From: Climacteris rufus
Taxonomy: Eukaryota; Chordata; Aves; Passeriformes; Climacteridae
DNA length: 64,000 nucleotides
Direction: 5' to 3'
Assembly (NCBI GenBank): GCA_013398175.1
Contig: VZRZ01007358.1
Span: forward strand, 186,001 to 250,000
Below the pieces are notes generated by a model that did not search any database, had not been told where the DNA came from, and saw only the letters and a list, made by a program, of their open reading frames with translations. Below, in pieces: positions 25,956 to 37,735 of the stretch (positions are counted from its first letter, which is position 1; each line of letters starts with the position of its first letter). Position numbers and translations under genes: made by a program.

Positions 25956-26470
25956 TTGCAAGCAGCTAGTTTTCTTGATTCAGCAGTTCAAAAGTCTTTG
26001 TCAAGTTCAGGTTTTTCCTCTGCTTTTAAGAAATAAAAGCAAGTGCAAACCTTATTTTGTAAACAGAAACCATAGCAGAATGATTTTAAGAGAACTGGGA
26101 GCCAGAATAAGTGATCTCTTCAGAATATTCGTTACTAGAGCAGAGGCTTTCCGGGCTCTCAGGAAGAGACCTGCATTTCATTTTAATGCCACTGTATGTT
26201 GCTCTGTCCTCCTCCTACAGTAATGAACCAAATTCCTACCTCATGTACCTGGTAAAGAGGAAGACTTTCTGCTTAATGCTAGCGAGTGCATGCCAGCACT
26301 AACACCAGTGATTTTTTTTTTGTATTTGTGTCAATTGTTTCATCATGCAGCAGCTGTAGTACAGTCTGCAGAAAACCAAGAATATAATTTCCACATTTAA
26401 ATGTTTACCAGAGCAGGGAGCTAGGTACCCGAGCAAAATACTATTAAGTGGGGGAAAGAAAAAAAGTAAA

Positions 26471-26607
26471 TCACAGAATGTTCTGAGTTGAAAGGGATCC
26501 AGAGGGATCATGAAGTCCAACTCTTCAGTAAATGGCCCACATGGAGATTGAACCCACAATCCTGGTGTTACTAGCACTGTGCTCCAACCAACTGAGCTAA
26601 TCTCAGG
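26471..26607 (-). mobile_element. TguSINE1-like SINE (tRNA-Ile head, CR1 tail)
   Basis: Read on the minus strand, the element begins with a tRNA-Ile-like head. It has a perfect A-box-like TAGCTCAGTTGG (26588-26599), an anticodon-arm region GTGCTAGTAACACC with the Ile anticodon altered, and a B-box-like GGTTCAATCTC (26544-26554), and the tRNA part ends near 26533. A CR1-type 3' tail follows (26471-26532), with GAGTTGGACTTCATGATCC and ending in CATTCTGTGA. This tRNA-Ile plus CR1 design is that of TguSINE1, which is described from passerine birds. It is a non-autonomous retroposon transcribed by RNA polymerase III and mobilised by CR1. Several substitutions against the tRNA show it is not recent. 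Confidence 0.88.
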
Positions 26608-28610
26608 GTCCTGATTGTTTTGACTCAGTCTTTCTTGAAATTCCCCAAAAAACAGGACTATTTCCCCACTAAAAGGCTTCCAGGGAGTCAAACTCCCTGG
26701 AAGCTTGGATAGAGATTCAACACTTCTAGGAGACACTGCTGAGCATTTTTCACCTTGTAATAACATACTTGTGCAGTGACTAAATGGAGGCAGAGAGCCC
26801 CACAAAACTCCAAGGCCCTTTGAGCAGGGGTTTGACGTCAGGGCTATCGCCTCCAGCTGGCAGCTGGACTGTGCTGGCAGGGGGCTGCTGAGCAGTGCCA
26901 ACCCTCCCCATCAAAGACAAGAACCGCACGGAGTGCCATGGCCATGCTGAGCAGCACCTGGCTGCATGCAGACCAAGGTGTGATAGAGCTGGGAAAACTC
27001 CAGGACCCACTGTCTCCTGTCCACGAACCATCCCAAGTTCTCCCAAAATGACTATATGTATGTGGAAAACGTCTGATTCCATACAATATGATGATGTCCA
27101 AACCCCAAAGGAAAGAAAACAAGTGACACACGCCACAGATTTAGTTTTACAGCTGCCGTGACCCAGCTCTGCCCTGTACCCAGAGCAGGGCAGGTGCTTC
27201 ACCCCAGGAGGTGTCTGGTCCTCTCCAATACCCAGGGCTTTCTGGTTCAGAAAGGGACAGCTTCTAGAAAAGCATCAAAATTAATCACCTGCATGTTTGC
27301 GGCATTCTCTGATTTAACTTTTCTAGTATCCCTTCCTTGCTGTTATCAATTTAACAGATAAAATGAAAAGCTCTTTTCACGTTAATAATTTTTCTCTATG
27401 TAGACAATCAGGTCAGCCTCTGTTTCTAAACTGAAGTCCTTAAATCTCCAGCTACCAGGCATGGCTCCAGATTTTGTTTTTCTGTGGCCTGTTACTTGCA
27501 TCAAATTTTTACTTGATTTCACCCACTTATGCACTGAGTTGCAAGGAAAGCAGACAGCCAAGGTGCACGTAGAGAAGTTACCATTCACAATGCTGTAAAA
27601 AGTTGCTGTGGCCACCAGGTTTATCCTGAAGCCCGGCAGATGATGGACCGGGATCACAAGGTGCTGAGTTTAAATTTCCAGAGCTGGCCTGGGATGTGTG
27701 TACAGGTTGGAGGGTGCACTGCTCTGCATAGGACCCGTGGGGCTGGGAGCCACCCCAGAGGGTGGCACTGGGGCTGCTGCGGGACCCAGTTACGCCACAG
27801 GCTCCACGGCAGCATGCGGCTCGGAAGGGACCGATCTGTCCAAAGGGGAAAAATCTTCTACGTCATGAATTATCTCCTTTTCAGCACCTCTGACAGTATC
27901 TGTATCTCTTGGAAAAGGGAACACCAGTTAACATCACCACTGCAGTAGGTATCTTGGCAAGGCAGCGCATATATTCCATCAAGGAGGTGGTATTTGAGTC
28001 AGTGTACTTTATCCTCACCAAGCCAGAACACTGCAGGCTACGCAGAAGCAAACTTCCCTAGTTGAACACCCCAAAAGTACAATCCACATTTGTTTAGGAG
28101 TACATGTTCCTTGCTCACCGTGGAATCCTGCTGCAGGTTACCTTACTGTTACCTCAACTCCTGCAGTACCTGGTGGGACATTAGCAGACCAAAATCCAAC
28201 AGAAAGAGGTGGCAGGAAGTTAAAGCATGTGACTAAACCCAAAGAAACTGGCACTCCTGACATGGCCTTTCAGGCTGGGTACCCTTCAGCAGCTGCTTTC
28301 CCTGAGACGACCTTACTGCTCCCATTGCACTTGGAGCCACAAGCCATGTCAGCTGGCAGAGTGCCTGAAGAGTAATGTTTACCAAGCAGGAACTCAGTAC
28401 AAAGACTGGGAATGTCTATGACTAATGAAAAGCACACAATAGCTCCTGTAATTTTTTGGTTTGTATTCTCTCATGCATTGTAACTTATCTTTGTATTTTT
28501 AGCCATAACCTACTCACAGATAGTATTCCATTTTCCCTCAACCCAGACCTCCAGCATTTTCTTCCACATTTCTCCTCATGTCAGCATTAAGTCCCAGTTT
28601 CATGCAAGAT
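26608..28610 (-). other. Upstream non-coding sequence
   Basis: This holds the hairpin at 26676-26704 and a moderately GC-rich stretch at about 27640-27850 with no recognised gene or repeat. The 200-codon minus-strand frame at 26299-26901 runs through the SINE and has no domain. Confidence 0.6.
26676..26704. repeat. Perfect short hairpin, 13-bp arms, 3-nt loop
   Basis: The arms GCTTCCAGGGAGT and ACTCCCTGGAAGC are perfect complements around CAA. They lie about 70 bp beyond the tRNA-like end of the SINE but outside it. The stem is too short for a usual microRNA precursor. Confidence 0.9.
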
Positions 28611-28690
28611 TCACAGAATCACATAGGGCTGCAAGGGACTGTGAGTGGTTGACTCCTTGCCATACATTCACCAGGGTAAATCCATTGGGG
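28611..28690 (-). mobile_element. CR1 LINE 3'-end fragment
   Basis: The stretch TTCACAGAATCACATAGGGC followed by TGCAAGGGACTG resembles the reverse complement of a CR1 3' end (ACAGAATCATAGAAT...GGAAGGGAC). It is short and diverged, and its inner boundary is uncertain. Confidence 0.5.
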
Positions 28691-31600
28691 AGAACCCAGA
28701 ACCAGCAATACCAGCTCTCACACTAACTTTTGCACCCTGGAAAGATGTTCATCCCCAAACGCGAGACTCACGAATACATGGAAGGTTGCACATACCGTAA
28801 GAGTAGAAAACAAGTATGGTGCTTACAGAGATTTGTATTTGCCATAGGTATATTTGCCTACGCTAAATAATTTAATCGTCACTGACAGACAAAACTATCA
28901 CACGCTACAAGCTTAAGGGTCACACACACAAATGTCAAACCTGCAAGGTTTAGCTTGTTTTTAAGCTCTTTGTGGAGACTACAGAGAATATATTTAGAAA
29001 ACAAATTTGTCTTCTAGAGTGCTGTGTCTAAGTTTCCCTCACCCATCGCTGCTTTGTTGACTGAGTCCCAAGGTTCCTGGCTTCACACTCTATTTGCTGA
29101 ACTAAAATCCAGACCAGCAAAGATGATGACAAGGTACCTCACAGCAAGTTAACAGCACCTCTCAGGCTTTACATGCATGAGAAAGAAGGCACTGTTTCAC
29201 CTTGGGGATATAACACCCCAGTATGTTTTGTGAAGGATATAGACCAGGGTAAAACACATCTCTGTGCAAATCTGGGGCTTGAAAGAATGTCAGCCTTTCT
29301 TACCTACTGCAAGTCAGCACATTGCTAGCCTGTAATGCAGCCTAGAAAGAACAGGATGAGACAAAAGAGCCTGTCCAATTATGCCTATCTCAAGTGAATT
29401 TTATTTGTTGCTCGGGTCTATTAACAGTGAAGATAGCATACCTTTATATAGCCAAACGGATCTTGCTTAAGAATTACCCATGCAGGAATAATCCCCTGCC
29501 TATCACCAATCGCTGATTTTCATGTTGTGTTTTAAAGTCTGACTTGAAGGTAGGTGCCTGCCAACTCTACTTGTGTTCTCCAAGAATAAATGTTTATCAA
29601 AGGGGGGCTCCCCATTTGCTGAGCTGGAATTAGTTACACCAACAGGGTATCAAACAGGTTGTTGCCTGTCATCGTTATCAAAGAGGAATTTGAAATACAA
29701 ACACTAAGCAGCAGCAACTGAGCCCTGAAGCTTGTCAGAGCAAGTGTGACATGGGACAGCCAAAATGTACAGGCACAGAGGGGTGGAAGAGGCGCTCTCA
29801 AGTATGGTCCTGTCCCACGGCCTCACCAGGGCTGCACTGCACAACCTCTTCTGTAAGGGGATCATGCACCGGCTTAAAATAGGTTTGAGTTTCAGCTGCA
29901 CTTCTCGCTGGAAAATTGTTCCAAAATTATAGTCATGGAAACATTGTGGGAAAACAGACAGTGGTTTTTCAAGTCATTTGTTATCATTCATACCCACTTG
30001 TTTGTGTATTAAACATGATCCTTTCACTGAAAACGGTTCTGTTCCATCTCTGTGCCTCTTCTTTTTCCCCCAAAATGTACCTTGGATCCATTTTTACCCC
30101 CTTCTCATAAACAGCAAAGCATTTTCTGTCCTACAAAAACCCTGTGAGACTCCACAGACTAAAGATCTCACTTTAAAGAAAGAACCAAACAACAAAAACA
30201 AAAGAGAAAAGAGAAAGTGATATTGTATGTTGATTCTTGCAGAATTCTTTGAATTTGCTTCATACACTCTTCTGAGAGAATCCATAATACTTTATCACCA
30301 TAACCTTATTGAAAACACACATTTGGGCTTGGTCATCTCGAGATTACCATAGATCATCTTACTGCCACCTTTTTTTCTCACTTCCTCTCTCTTTTTTTTT
30401 TTTTTTAAGTTATGCAACTGGATATGGTTTTGTTAATTGTTCTGTACAACTTAAACTGAACCAAGAACCCCTTCAGTCTTAGTTTAATTTCTAAGACTAC
30501 ATTTCTAATGTCCTCGTGACATCCCACTTCCAAGTTTCAAGAAAAGTTGCAGTTCTGTTGATCACATTCAAGAAGTGTTTGTTAACAAGGATGCTTAGAA
30601 ACCTACCCTTGCACTTTCATATACAAGTATGTGTCCAGAACTGCATTTTGATCATGGTTATGGAACAAAAAAGTTTATTTATGACTCACCAGTAGCCTCA
30701 AAGGTGTGTTTATTGTGCAAATTCAAAACTATGCTATTGAGTCACACAAACCATGTAATTCAGCTGTTGTTATAATATAACCTCAAATAATTAAATGTGA
30801 GATAAATGTAGAAAAACAGATGAATCTGTAATCTGGAGGAACAAGCCCGTCAGCACAAGAGCAGCTGCCCACATTCTCTGTGCTTAGACCATAAAAACCA
30901 AGACTGACAACGTGATTTGCAAAGTTCTGAAATGACCCAATAGCACCAGTCATAATCTGAGATGCACATTTCCTTCAGCCAAGCATTTTTACCACTATTA
31001 CTGGTGATAAAGCTGGCATATGAATTAAAGGTTTGAGAAAGGATGATGACAGTATGGAAATTAATCACACATTAATTTAAAACTTCTGACTGTCTTGGCA
31101 TTGTGAAGCCATCACACTGCCACATCCCAGAGAGAAGTGACACACCAGTCCACCACCCTAAAGAAAGACACACTCCTATTTCAGGCATCTTACAAGCTAT
31201 TAAATGTTTTCATTGAGTTGCACCAAATCACACATGGGGACCAGTGTTTTGAATTCCAAGTATTAGAAAGCCCCATTCAAAGTACTAGAAAGTCAGCAGT
31301 GACACTGCAGCCCACAGGGTCTTTCAGACTACTGTGATCATTATTAATATTACAGCCACTTTTGTTTTGCTAATTTGGCGCTTCACCTATGAATAACTGA
31401 ACATCATGAAATAAATTACATAGAGCAATATTAGTGCTGTTCTTACTGTATTAACAGGCATCCATGTATGTAATTCATGCAGAGTGGTTTCTGAGTATAT
31501 CCACACTGCATATAATGCCATTAGGCACTGATGGGCTGGCTTGCAAACAAGCTCACACTCCATGGAATCCCTTCTGGATGGCAAAACACCTGACTGGCTA

Positions 31601-32934
31601 GGAAACTCAGGGCTGAAGGAGAGCAGCTCTTTAGCACAGACCTAGGAACTCCAGAAAAAACTCCAGAGGTGCCATTCTGATTCTTATCTCCTTCTTGGAT
31701 GCCGATCTTGTGTCTTTTTTTTCCTTCTTGGAATAATGATTCTTTAACAGATCAGTCAGAATGCTGACTGCTAAAATTAAAACAGCTTAAACTGAATGCA
31801 GGACTGTCACACATTGTCAAATGTGCTACAAAAAGGAAGGAGGACAGAAACAACTTCATCACTATTTCATTACTGTCCAAGTGCCAGTTTGCAATTGCAC
31901 AGGAAGGAGAAACCTGAATTTAGGACTTGACAGGCAGGATTAAGGAGAAATTGTCTTTTTAGGACACTTCTCTCTTCGAATTCTTTGCTCATCATTTTAC
32001 TGAGGAAACAGATCTCAACTGTTTGGGACATCTGCTCTGTAATTCCTCCTTCAGAATTCTGAAGTTTCCCTAAAAGCCAGGTTTGTTGTCACTTTGGCAC
32101 AATTTAAAGAGAATGAATGTAGCTAAGTAACCCTAGAGTACTGCAAACCTTTTTTGTTTTGTTATATTGTTTTTTTCTTTAAGAAGACCATTTCATTTAT
32201 GAAAGAAACAAGGAAAACCCTGCATTAGGAGTTTTAAAAGGGCCGCTATGTGGAAGAAGCCACAGCAAAACAGTACGAGTGCCACTCACTTTCTAGAACT
32301 TGTTTCTTCTATCCTTCTATTAACTTTCAATATAAATTCAGAGAAAATGATATTAACATCTCAGACAGTACATCCTAAGTAAATACTAGGTGCTTGCAGT
32401 TGGATTTTCCAGCTTTTTGACTTCAGTAATTTAAGAGGAGACAAGTGTTTTTGTTTCTATAGTCTTTCATTAACTTTTAGTGACAACAGCCACGACCATG
32501 CAGCTGAGATAACTGCCCTCTGAAAGGGCATGACATTCATTGCTCCAAGAGCAGCTCAGCTCTTCCCATCCACCAACAAGCATCCAGAAGAAGCGCTGCT
32601 TGACAAAAGTGATGCCCTGAACCCTGATTTCCTGTGCTATAGGCCAGACTAAAAAACAGAGCAAATGTTGAAACAAACTTGACTGTACTTCCTCTGACCT
32701 ACACAAGCGACAGCTTCCTAAAATATTCTTCTCCTACTTACTTGAGAAAACTATGTTCAGATGTCCTCTGACTGGCGCACCTGCAAAGGGTGGACAAATA
32801 TGCAGCACAAATAAAAGCTGGATCAGACATAACTGTCTTCACGGAGCCTGGAATCACTTCTGCAACAATGTACGTGAGGAAGGGAGAAAAATGTAAACAA
32901 TTTTCTTCAGTTCGTTATGGAAAAGACTCCATTC
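28691..32934 (-). other. Upstream non-coding sequence
   Basis: AT-rich sequence with a 15-T run at 30392-30406. The frame at 29704-29901 minus and others have no recognisable domain. No RNA gene was seen. Confidence 0.6.
30392..30406. repeat. Poly-T tract (15 T)
   Basis: A homopolymer inside a pyrimidine-rich segment. No adjacent retroposon was recognised. Confidence 0.85.
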
Positions 32935-33200
32935 AATCATAAAACCATAGCCGGGAAGGGACCTCAAGAGGTCTCCAGTAAAACTTCCTGCTTGAAGTGG
33001 AACCCTCACCAACACCAGGTCATTTGAGTGGTTATGTTCAGTTGAACCTTAGGAAGTTCTGAAGAGGGAGAACAGACCAGCTTCTTGAGCAGCCTCCTCC
33101 AGAGCTGCTCTGCCTTCCAAGAGGAAAAGCTTTTTTCAATTATTAATAGTGAACTTCAATACAATCTCCTCTGTCTCTCTACCTCATCTCTGCTAAACTT
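32935..33200 (-). mobile_element. CR1 LINE 3' fragment, copy A
   Basis: The plus strand begins TTCAATCATAAAACCATAGC then GGGAAGGGACCTCAAGAGGT, the inverted 3' end of CR1. It continues with the diverged inner 3' region (AACACCAGGTCA, a CTTGAGCAGCCTCC block, TCTCTGCCTTCC-like). It is heavily substituted and 5'-truncated, as CR1 copies usually are. Confidence 0.7.
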
Positions 33201-33580
33201 ATCTATTATGACAGCTATTGAGCAACTGGATGACTAAAGATGGCAGACACTCTGACTGCATGCATCCATCAGAGCCCATGTTTAAATAAACAAACCCACT
33301 ATTTTCAAACATGGCTAATCACCACATCAATAGACTTATTAATTGGATTCCTCGACATGGTTGGATGCATGTTGCAGCAGCAGGGACTGGCTTCAATAAA
33401 CACTGAACTCTACTCCATCCGTATGTCTCAAAGATAAAAGAAAAATTGGAGTGTAATCAAGTGCAGTGGATTAAATAACAAAAGAAATTAAACAAAATGG
33501 ACATTGAATTTGTTTCATCCTAGACATTCTGTGCACACATACACACCCTGCCACAGTTCTGAGCATGTCAAGTGCTTATG

Positions 33581-34200
33581 ATTCATAGAACAATTTAGGT
33601 TGGAAGGGACTTTTGGAGGTCATCCTTTCCAAACACTCACTTAAAGCAGTGCCAACTTCAAAGCTGGGTTCAACTCTGAAGCTGGATCGGGTTTCCTGGG
33701 GCCCCATTCAGTCAAGCTTTGAGTATTTTCAAGGATGGATATTCCAAAACATCCCTGGGGCTCTGGTATGATGTTTGGCCATCTTCATGGCAAGGAAATT
33801 TTAAAAACCGTCATTATTATAGCTTATCACTATTTCCCATGTTGGAGCTTATGTCTCTGTTGGCTTTCATCATATCACCACAAACCTGCCAGAAGAGCCT
33901 GACTACTCCTGCTCTATACACTCTGCTCTATCTCCTCTCACGAGGCAGCTGAAGTGAGGTTCCACTTTCATCCACCTTATCCTAAGGATGAACAAACCCA
34001 GCTCCTCCCACCTCTCCTGGCACCTCTGGTGCTCCAGAGCCCCCTCACCAGCTCAGCACCAGTGGACTTCGTGCCCAGACACCAGTCCATGACACTGCAC
34101 TCTGCTCCTCACCAGAAGATGGAATTCTCTGCTACCCGCCTTAAACAGGAAGTGCTACACTTAGGAGTCAGTCCACCTCTGCTATGTTTCAGTGTGCTCA
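33581..34200 (-). mobile_element. CR1 LINE 3' fragment, copy B
   Basis: The plus strand opens with ATTCATAGAACAATTTAGGT then TGGAAGGGACTTTTGGAGGT, an inverted CR1 3' end. It continues through blocks known from the CR1 3' region: GTATTTTCAAGGATGGATAT, CACGAGGCAGCTGAAGTGAG, CAAACCCAGCTCCTCCCACC, CACCTCTGGTGCTCCAGAGC and CTGCTCCTCACCAGA. It is about 620 bp and 5'-truncated, and better preserved than copy A. The frames at 33719-33952 and 33954-34250 are antisense to it and meaningless. Confidence 0.85.
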
Positions 34201-37200
34201 GAATCATCTACAAGCTCTCTGCTGTAAGCATAAAGTATGACCATTGCTAATGAAAGATGACTTCTTACAATACCTCCAAGACCATATGAACTGTGCAGGA
34301 TACCAACCTGCAAATTTATCTCCCTTACACAGAAATATTACTTGACTAGCAGACGCATCCCTTCCAAATAAACTTCACTTACAATTATTTCCAATGTTTT
34401 CACATCTTGCAACCCTAGCACAGGGAATGGCAAGCCCCTCAACACTGTTAATCCCAGGTATCCCTGAGCAGTGTTATTCCCTGCTGCGCGTCTTATAACT
34501 CACACCTTGGGCTAGACAACACATCTTCTATTCATTTTTTAATCAGATTTCCACTATTTACTTTCTCCGCTCTACTGGTTGTGAGACAAACAATTCTTCT
34601 GCTGTGCTTCCTGATGCTCATGAAGTGCATCACAAAATGTGGGGATATTGTTACAATTTCGGAATTCCTGTATGCCAGCTCTCTAAAGGAAAAGTAGTTC
34701 AATGGAGCTCCCACTACACGGGACTGCTACACACACTACTGACATTAAAACTCTTGGAAAGACACTTCCCACTTCTGTTTCAACACATCACCTCCATTTA
34801 CATTCAATTATTATGTTAAGTCTATGCACCAAATGAATCCCAGTTGCAAATTCCACTAAGTAATCAAGCAACTGAGCATTTTAGAGCCACAAACAATACA
34901 TTTTGCCTTTTTTGGATCTACTAAACCAGCCCTTTGTCACTGCAAAAAGAGAGCTTGACATCTCAGATATAAAATGTTCAAAAGAAGGTTGTATCAGTTA
35001 ATCAAAAGAGAACGATGACTGCAACAAACTTTATCGGTTCTGACATGGCAAAATGAAAGCAGGAGACCACTATCCCAGACTAGCGATTTCATTAACTCTT
35101 TGCATCACTGTATTTTTTATTTTTTTTTTTACTATTCATAGACTATCAATAGCCATGTGGTGAATAAGAGCAGCAGCACACAGAGGCCAGTGTTGTCAAG
35201 GCTTGGTGTTCAGGAAACTGCCCTTAGCAGCTCCCCAGCCCACTGAGTGTGACCAGAGAAGTAGGGAAAGAGCAAGTTCTGCTGCCAGCAGCAATCACAG
35301 CAGACAGTCTTTTTCCTCTAACCCCAGAATTACTTTAACTTTGCCCATGAGAAACTAAACTATTTAGACTCTGGCACCATCACAAGAACTAAATGCAATA
35401 GGAAATATATTGTCCATGTATTTCACATAAACAGATCTTTCTTCCTGATTTCTCAAGTGCTCTTTCATTTTCCATTGTAACCAGCTTTTACAGACATTTC
35501 TCATTCCCACTTACATGTAGGTTCAAGAGCTAATTCATGGACACTAAGGAGTCAACACCACCTTTTTTTACCAGCAAGTCTCTTAGTCTCAATCAACAAA
35601 GCAGGTGAGCAATGACAAACAGTTACTGGTTTCTCGCTCTTTACACACAAGGCATGTGACATTCTTGCCTGTTTGACAAGTAACAGTGTTGCTGGCCTGC
35701 TAACCCCAGTATGGGGGAGATGTTAGAGAAACATCTGCAGGAGGATGCACTGATGTGGGTATTCAAACAGCACACACAAAACTAAAGCATCACTCCATCC
35801 TTTTTCTCCCCACCTTTGAAGAAACTGCATTTAATGGTCAGGGCTCTTAACTGCTCCCTGGAGAAGCTGTGCTATTGCTTCTCAACTTGATAAAGCCACT
35901 TGATTTTGCATGGCATAGGGGAAAGTTTAATCTTTTGTGTAACACAGAGTACAGTACAATGGAACCTTTATGGAGGTTTGTGTACAAGTCAGCAGACAAT
36001 GATTAGACTGACAAGGACTCAAGTCTGAGCACTGACAAGAGAAACTGTCAATGTGAAACCATCACCGGTTCTCACAACTCTGATTTTTTCATGGCAGTTC
36101 TGGGATCCTCAAATGGTAACAAGAGATAGAATTAGTGAAGTTTATCATTTGTGGAAGGGCCCTCTTTAGCCATCCACCAGGGTGTACAGACATTGGTACT
36201 TGCTGGCCTTTCATAATGGCTAGCTCCTTGTTCCTTGGAACACGGAAGGGGTTCTGCAGAGACAGCAGAAGTGCCCATCTGCAATCTCCAGATAATAACC
36301 TACATGCTAGAGAAGGATGTACATGCCTTGCTTGTCTGGATCCTTAAGACAACCTGCTTTGTGTGGTGCAAGTGAAGAGGTTATTAAATCTTTCAGGTGG
36401 AGAGAAATGTTACTGAGACTAGCAGAGCAGCTAAGGCTTAACATCTTTGAGGCTCAGTCTGGGAGCTCAGACTGAGAACCAGCTGGCTAGAGAGGGAGCT
36501 GACAAATGTGTTCAGGCCAGGCAAATCCTTTTATTCTAGTACTTAAACACCCAGGACATGGCATAAAAAAGGGCCTTTCTCACCTGCTGCATCCTCCTGG
36601 AGAAGGAATGAGCAACTCTCAAAAAATATGCCCCCTCAAAAGAAAAATATTAACTGTAGAAGCAGCGTAATAGCTTCACTGGAAAGTCTGGGAAATGAGG
36701 GAGCCTATTCCTGCCAACAGCCACAGCAATTCAACCCCTGCACTGAGGAAACATCCACCATGACAAGTTATTCCATCTAGTTGTAAGGTCAGTCACTAGA
36801 GAGAGAAAGCCTGCCCAGAGTGTGCAGCTAAATACAGCAACTAACATCCATTAGCTGAAGAGCACAGAGCAGCAGGGCAGCAGGCTCTGCAGGTGGGAGG
36901 GATGAGAGCAGCCAGGCTGGGCCCACTGGCCCTCCTGCAGCTCTGCAGAGGAGGGAGCAGGTGTGCAGTAACAACTCCAGACAGGTAACAGTCATGGGAT
37001 GTCACCTGCCTGTACACAGAAGTGAACAACACCTCAAGGTGCATCACTGGCATAATCCTCTGAATTACTACTATCAAATCAGTGGTTATTTTCCTGTACT
37101 TTCCCTGTGTTTCTAATGGAATTCAGTGTCTCCAACAGTAGGTTGCATCATATTCACTGCAAGCATACACAGTTTTCAGGAATACTAGTAAGAACTGTCA

Positions 37201-37499
37201 CAAACTCTGTTTAGTGCTGGGAACCTTGGCTACTGTGAGAAAGCAAATGAGCAGAAATAAAAATACTCAGCAACTCCAGCCAAGTGGGAGACAGCTCACA
37301 TGTACCATGGGTAAAACAACCAGAGGGGAGACAGTTACCAAGAGTCTCAGCAGTCAGGAAAGGCTGGATAAGAATGGGGTAAAACAACGTGAAAATGATG
37401 TTTATTTTGCTTAGGAAGGTGAGAAGAAGCAGTGGCAGCAGGGAGGGAAAGAACACAGAGCCACCTTCAAGGACCTGGAAAGAAACTGCAAGATGAAAA
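34201..37499 (-). other. Upstream non-coding sequence
   Basis: I recognise no gene. It contains a T-rich tract near 35110-35130, a short hairpin at 36453-36476, and a GC-richer stretch at about 36850-37000 of unknown nature. Confidence 0.6.
36453..36476. repeat. Short hairpin
   Basis: CTCAGTCT and AGACTGAG are complementary 8-bp arms separated by 8 nt (GGGAGCTC). Low significance alone. Confidence 0.75.
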
Positions 37500-37735
37500 A
37501 TTCCCAGTCACAAAGTCTAAAAGGGAGTTTAAGGTTAGGATGTTTGGAGTAAACCTCTATGACATACTCCCAAGACATAAATATACTGACGGTTAAACAC
37601 TGGAACAGCTTGCTGAAGAAATGGTGGGCTCTTCTCTCACCAGAAGTTTTTAAGGACATGCTAGACAAACATCTGTTGTGAACAGCTTAGATCAATCCTG
37701 TCTGAGCAGAGAAAGGTGGGATGAAATTCCCTTCC
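37500..37735 (+). mobile_element. Diverged CR1 LINE 3'-region fragment
   Basis: The plus-strand order matches the CR1 3' region: a GTTAAACACTGGAACAGCTT block, then TGAAGAAATGGTGGGCTCT, a TTTAAGGACATGCTAGACAA block, and an end that resembles the region before the CR1 terminus (GAGCAGAGAAAGGTGGGATG). The final repeat tail is missing or unrecognisable, so this is an old copy. Confidence 0.65.

Larger units (their letters stand above)
18621..26470 (-). other. Upstream PTPRF intron or 5' region
   Basis: This is AT-rich non-coding sequence. It has A-rich simple tracts at 19940-19953 and 20209-20247 and a 28-nt near-perfect palindrome at 25928-25955. The longest frame, 24467-24904 plus (145 codons), has no recognised domain. 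Two minus-strand sequences at 22144-22155 and 22574-22585 look like strong splice donors and are described in the findings. Confidence 0.65.

Noticed and set aside
26533..26605. tRNA-Ile gene on the minus strand
   Set aside because: The tRNA-like part has mismatches including the anticodon and runs directly into a CR1-type tail, so it is the head of a SINE and not a functional tRNA.
26299..26901. 200-codon minus-strand frame, the longest in the window
   Set aside because: It passes straight through the SINE and the perfect hairpin, so it cannot be an old conserved gene; no recognisable domain.
33719..34250. Two adjacent plus-strand frames of 77 and 98 codons
   Set aside because: Both are antisense readings of a CR1 LINE 3' region.
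37211..37456. Possible secreted or membrane protein (FFPSLLPLLLLTF start, minus strand)
   Set aside because: It begins at GTG, lies antisense next to a CR1 fragment and has no further features or splice support.
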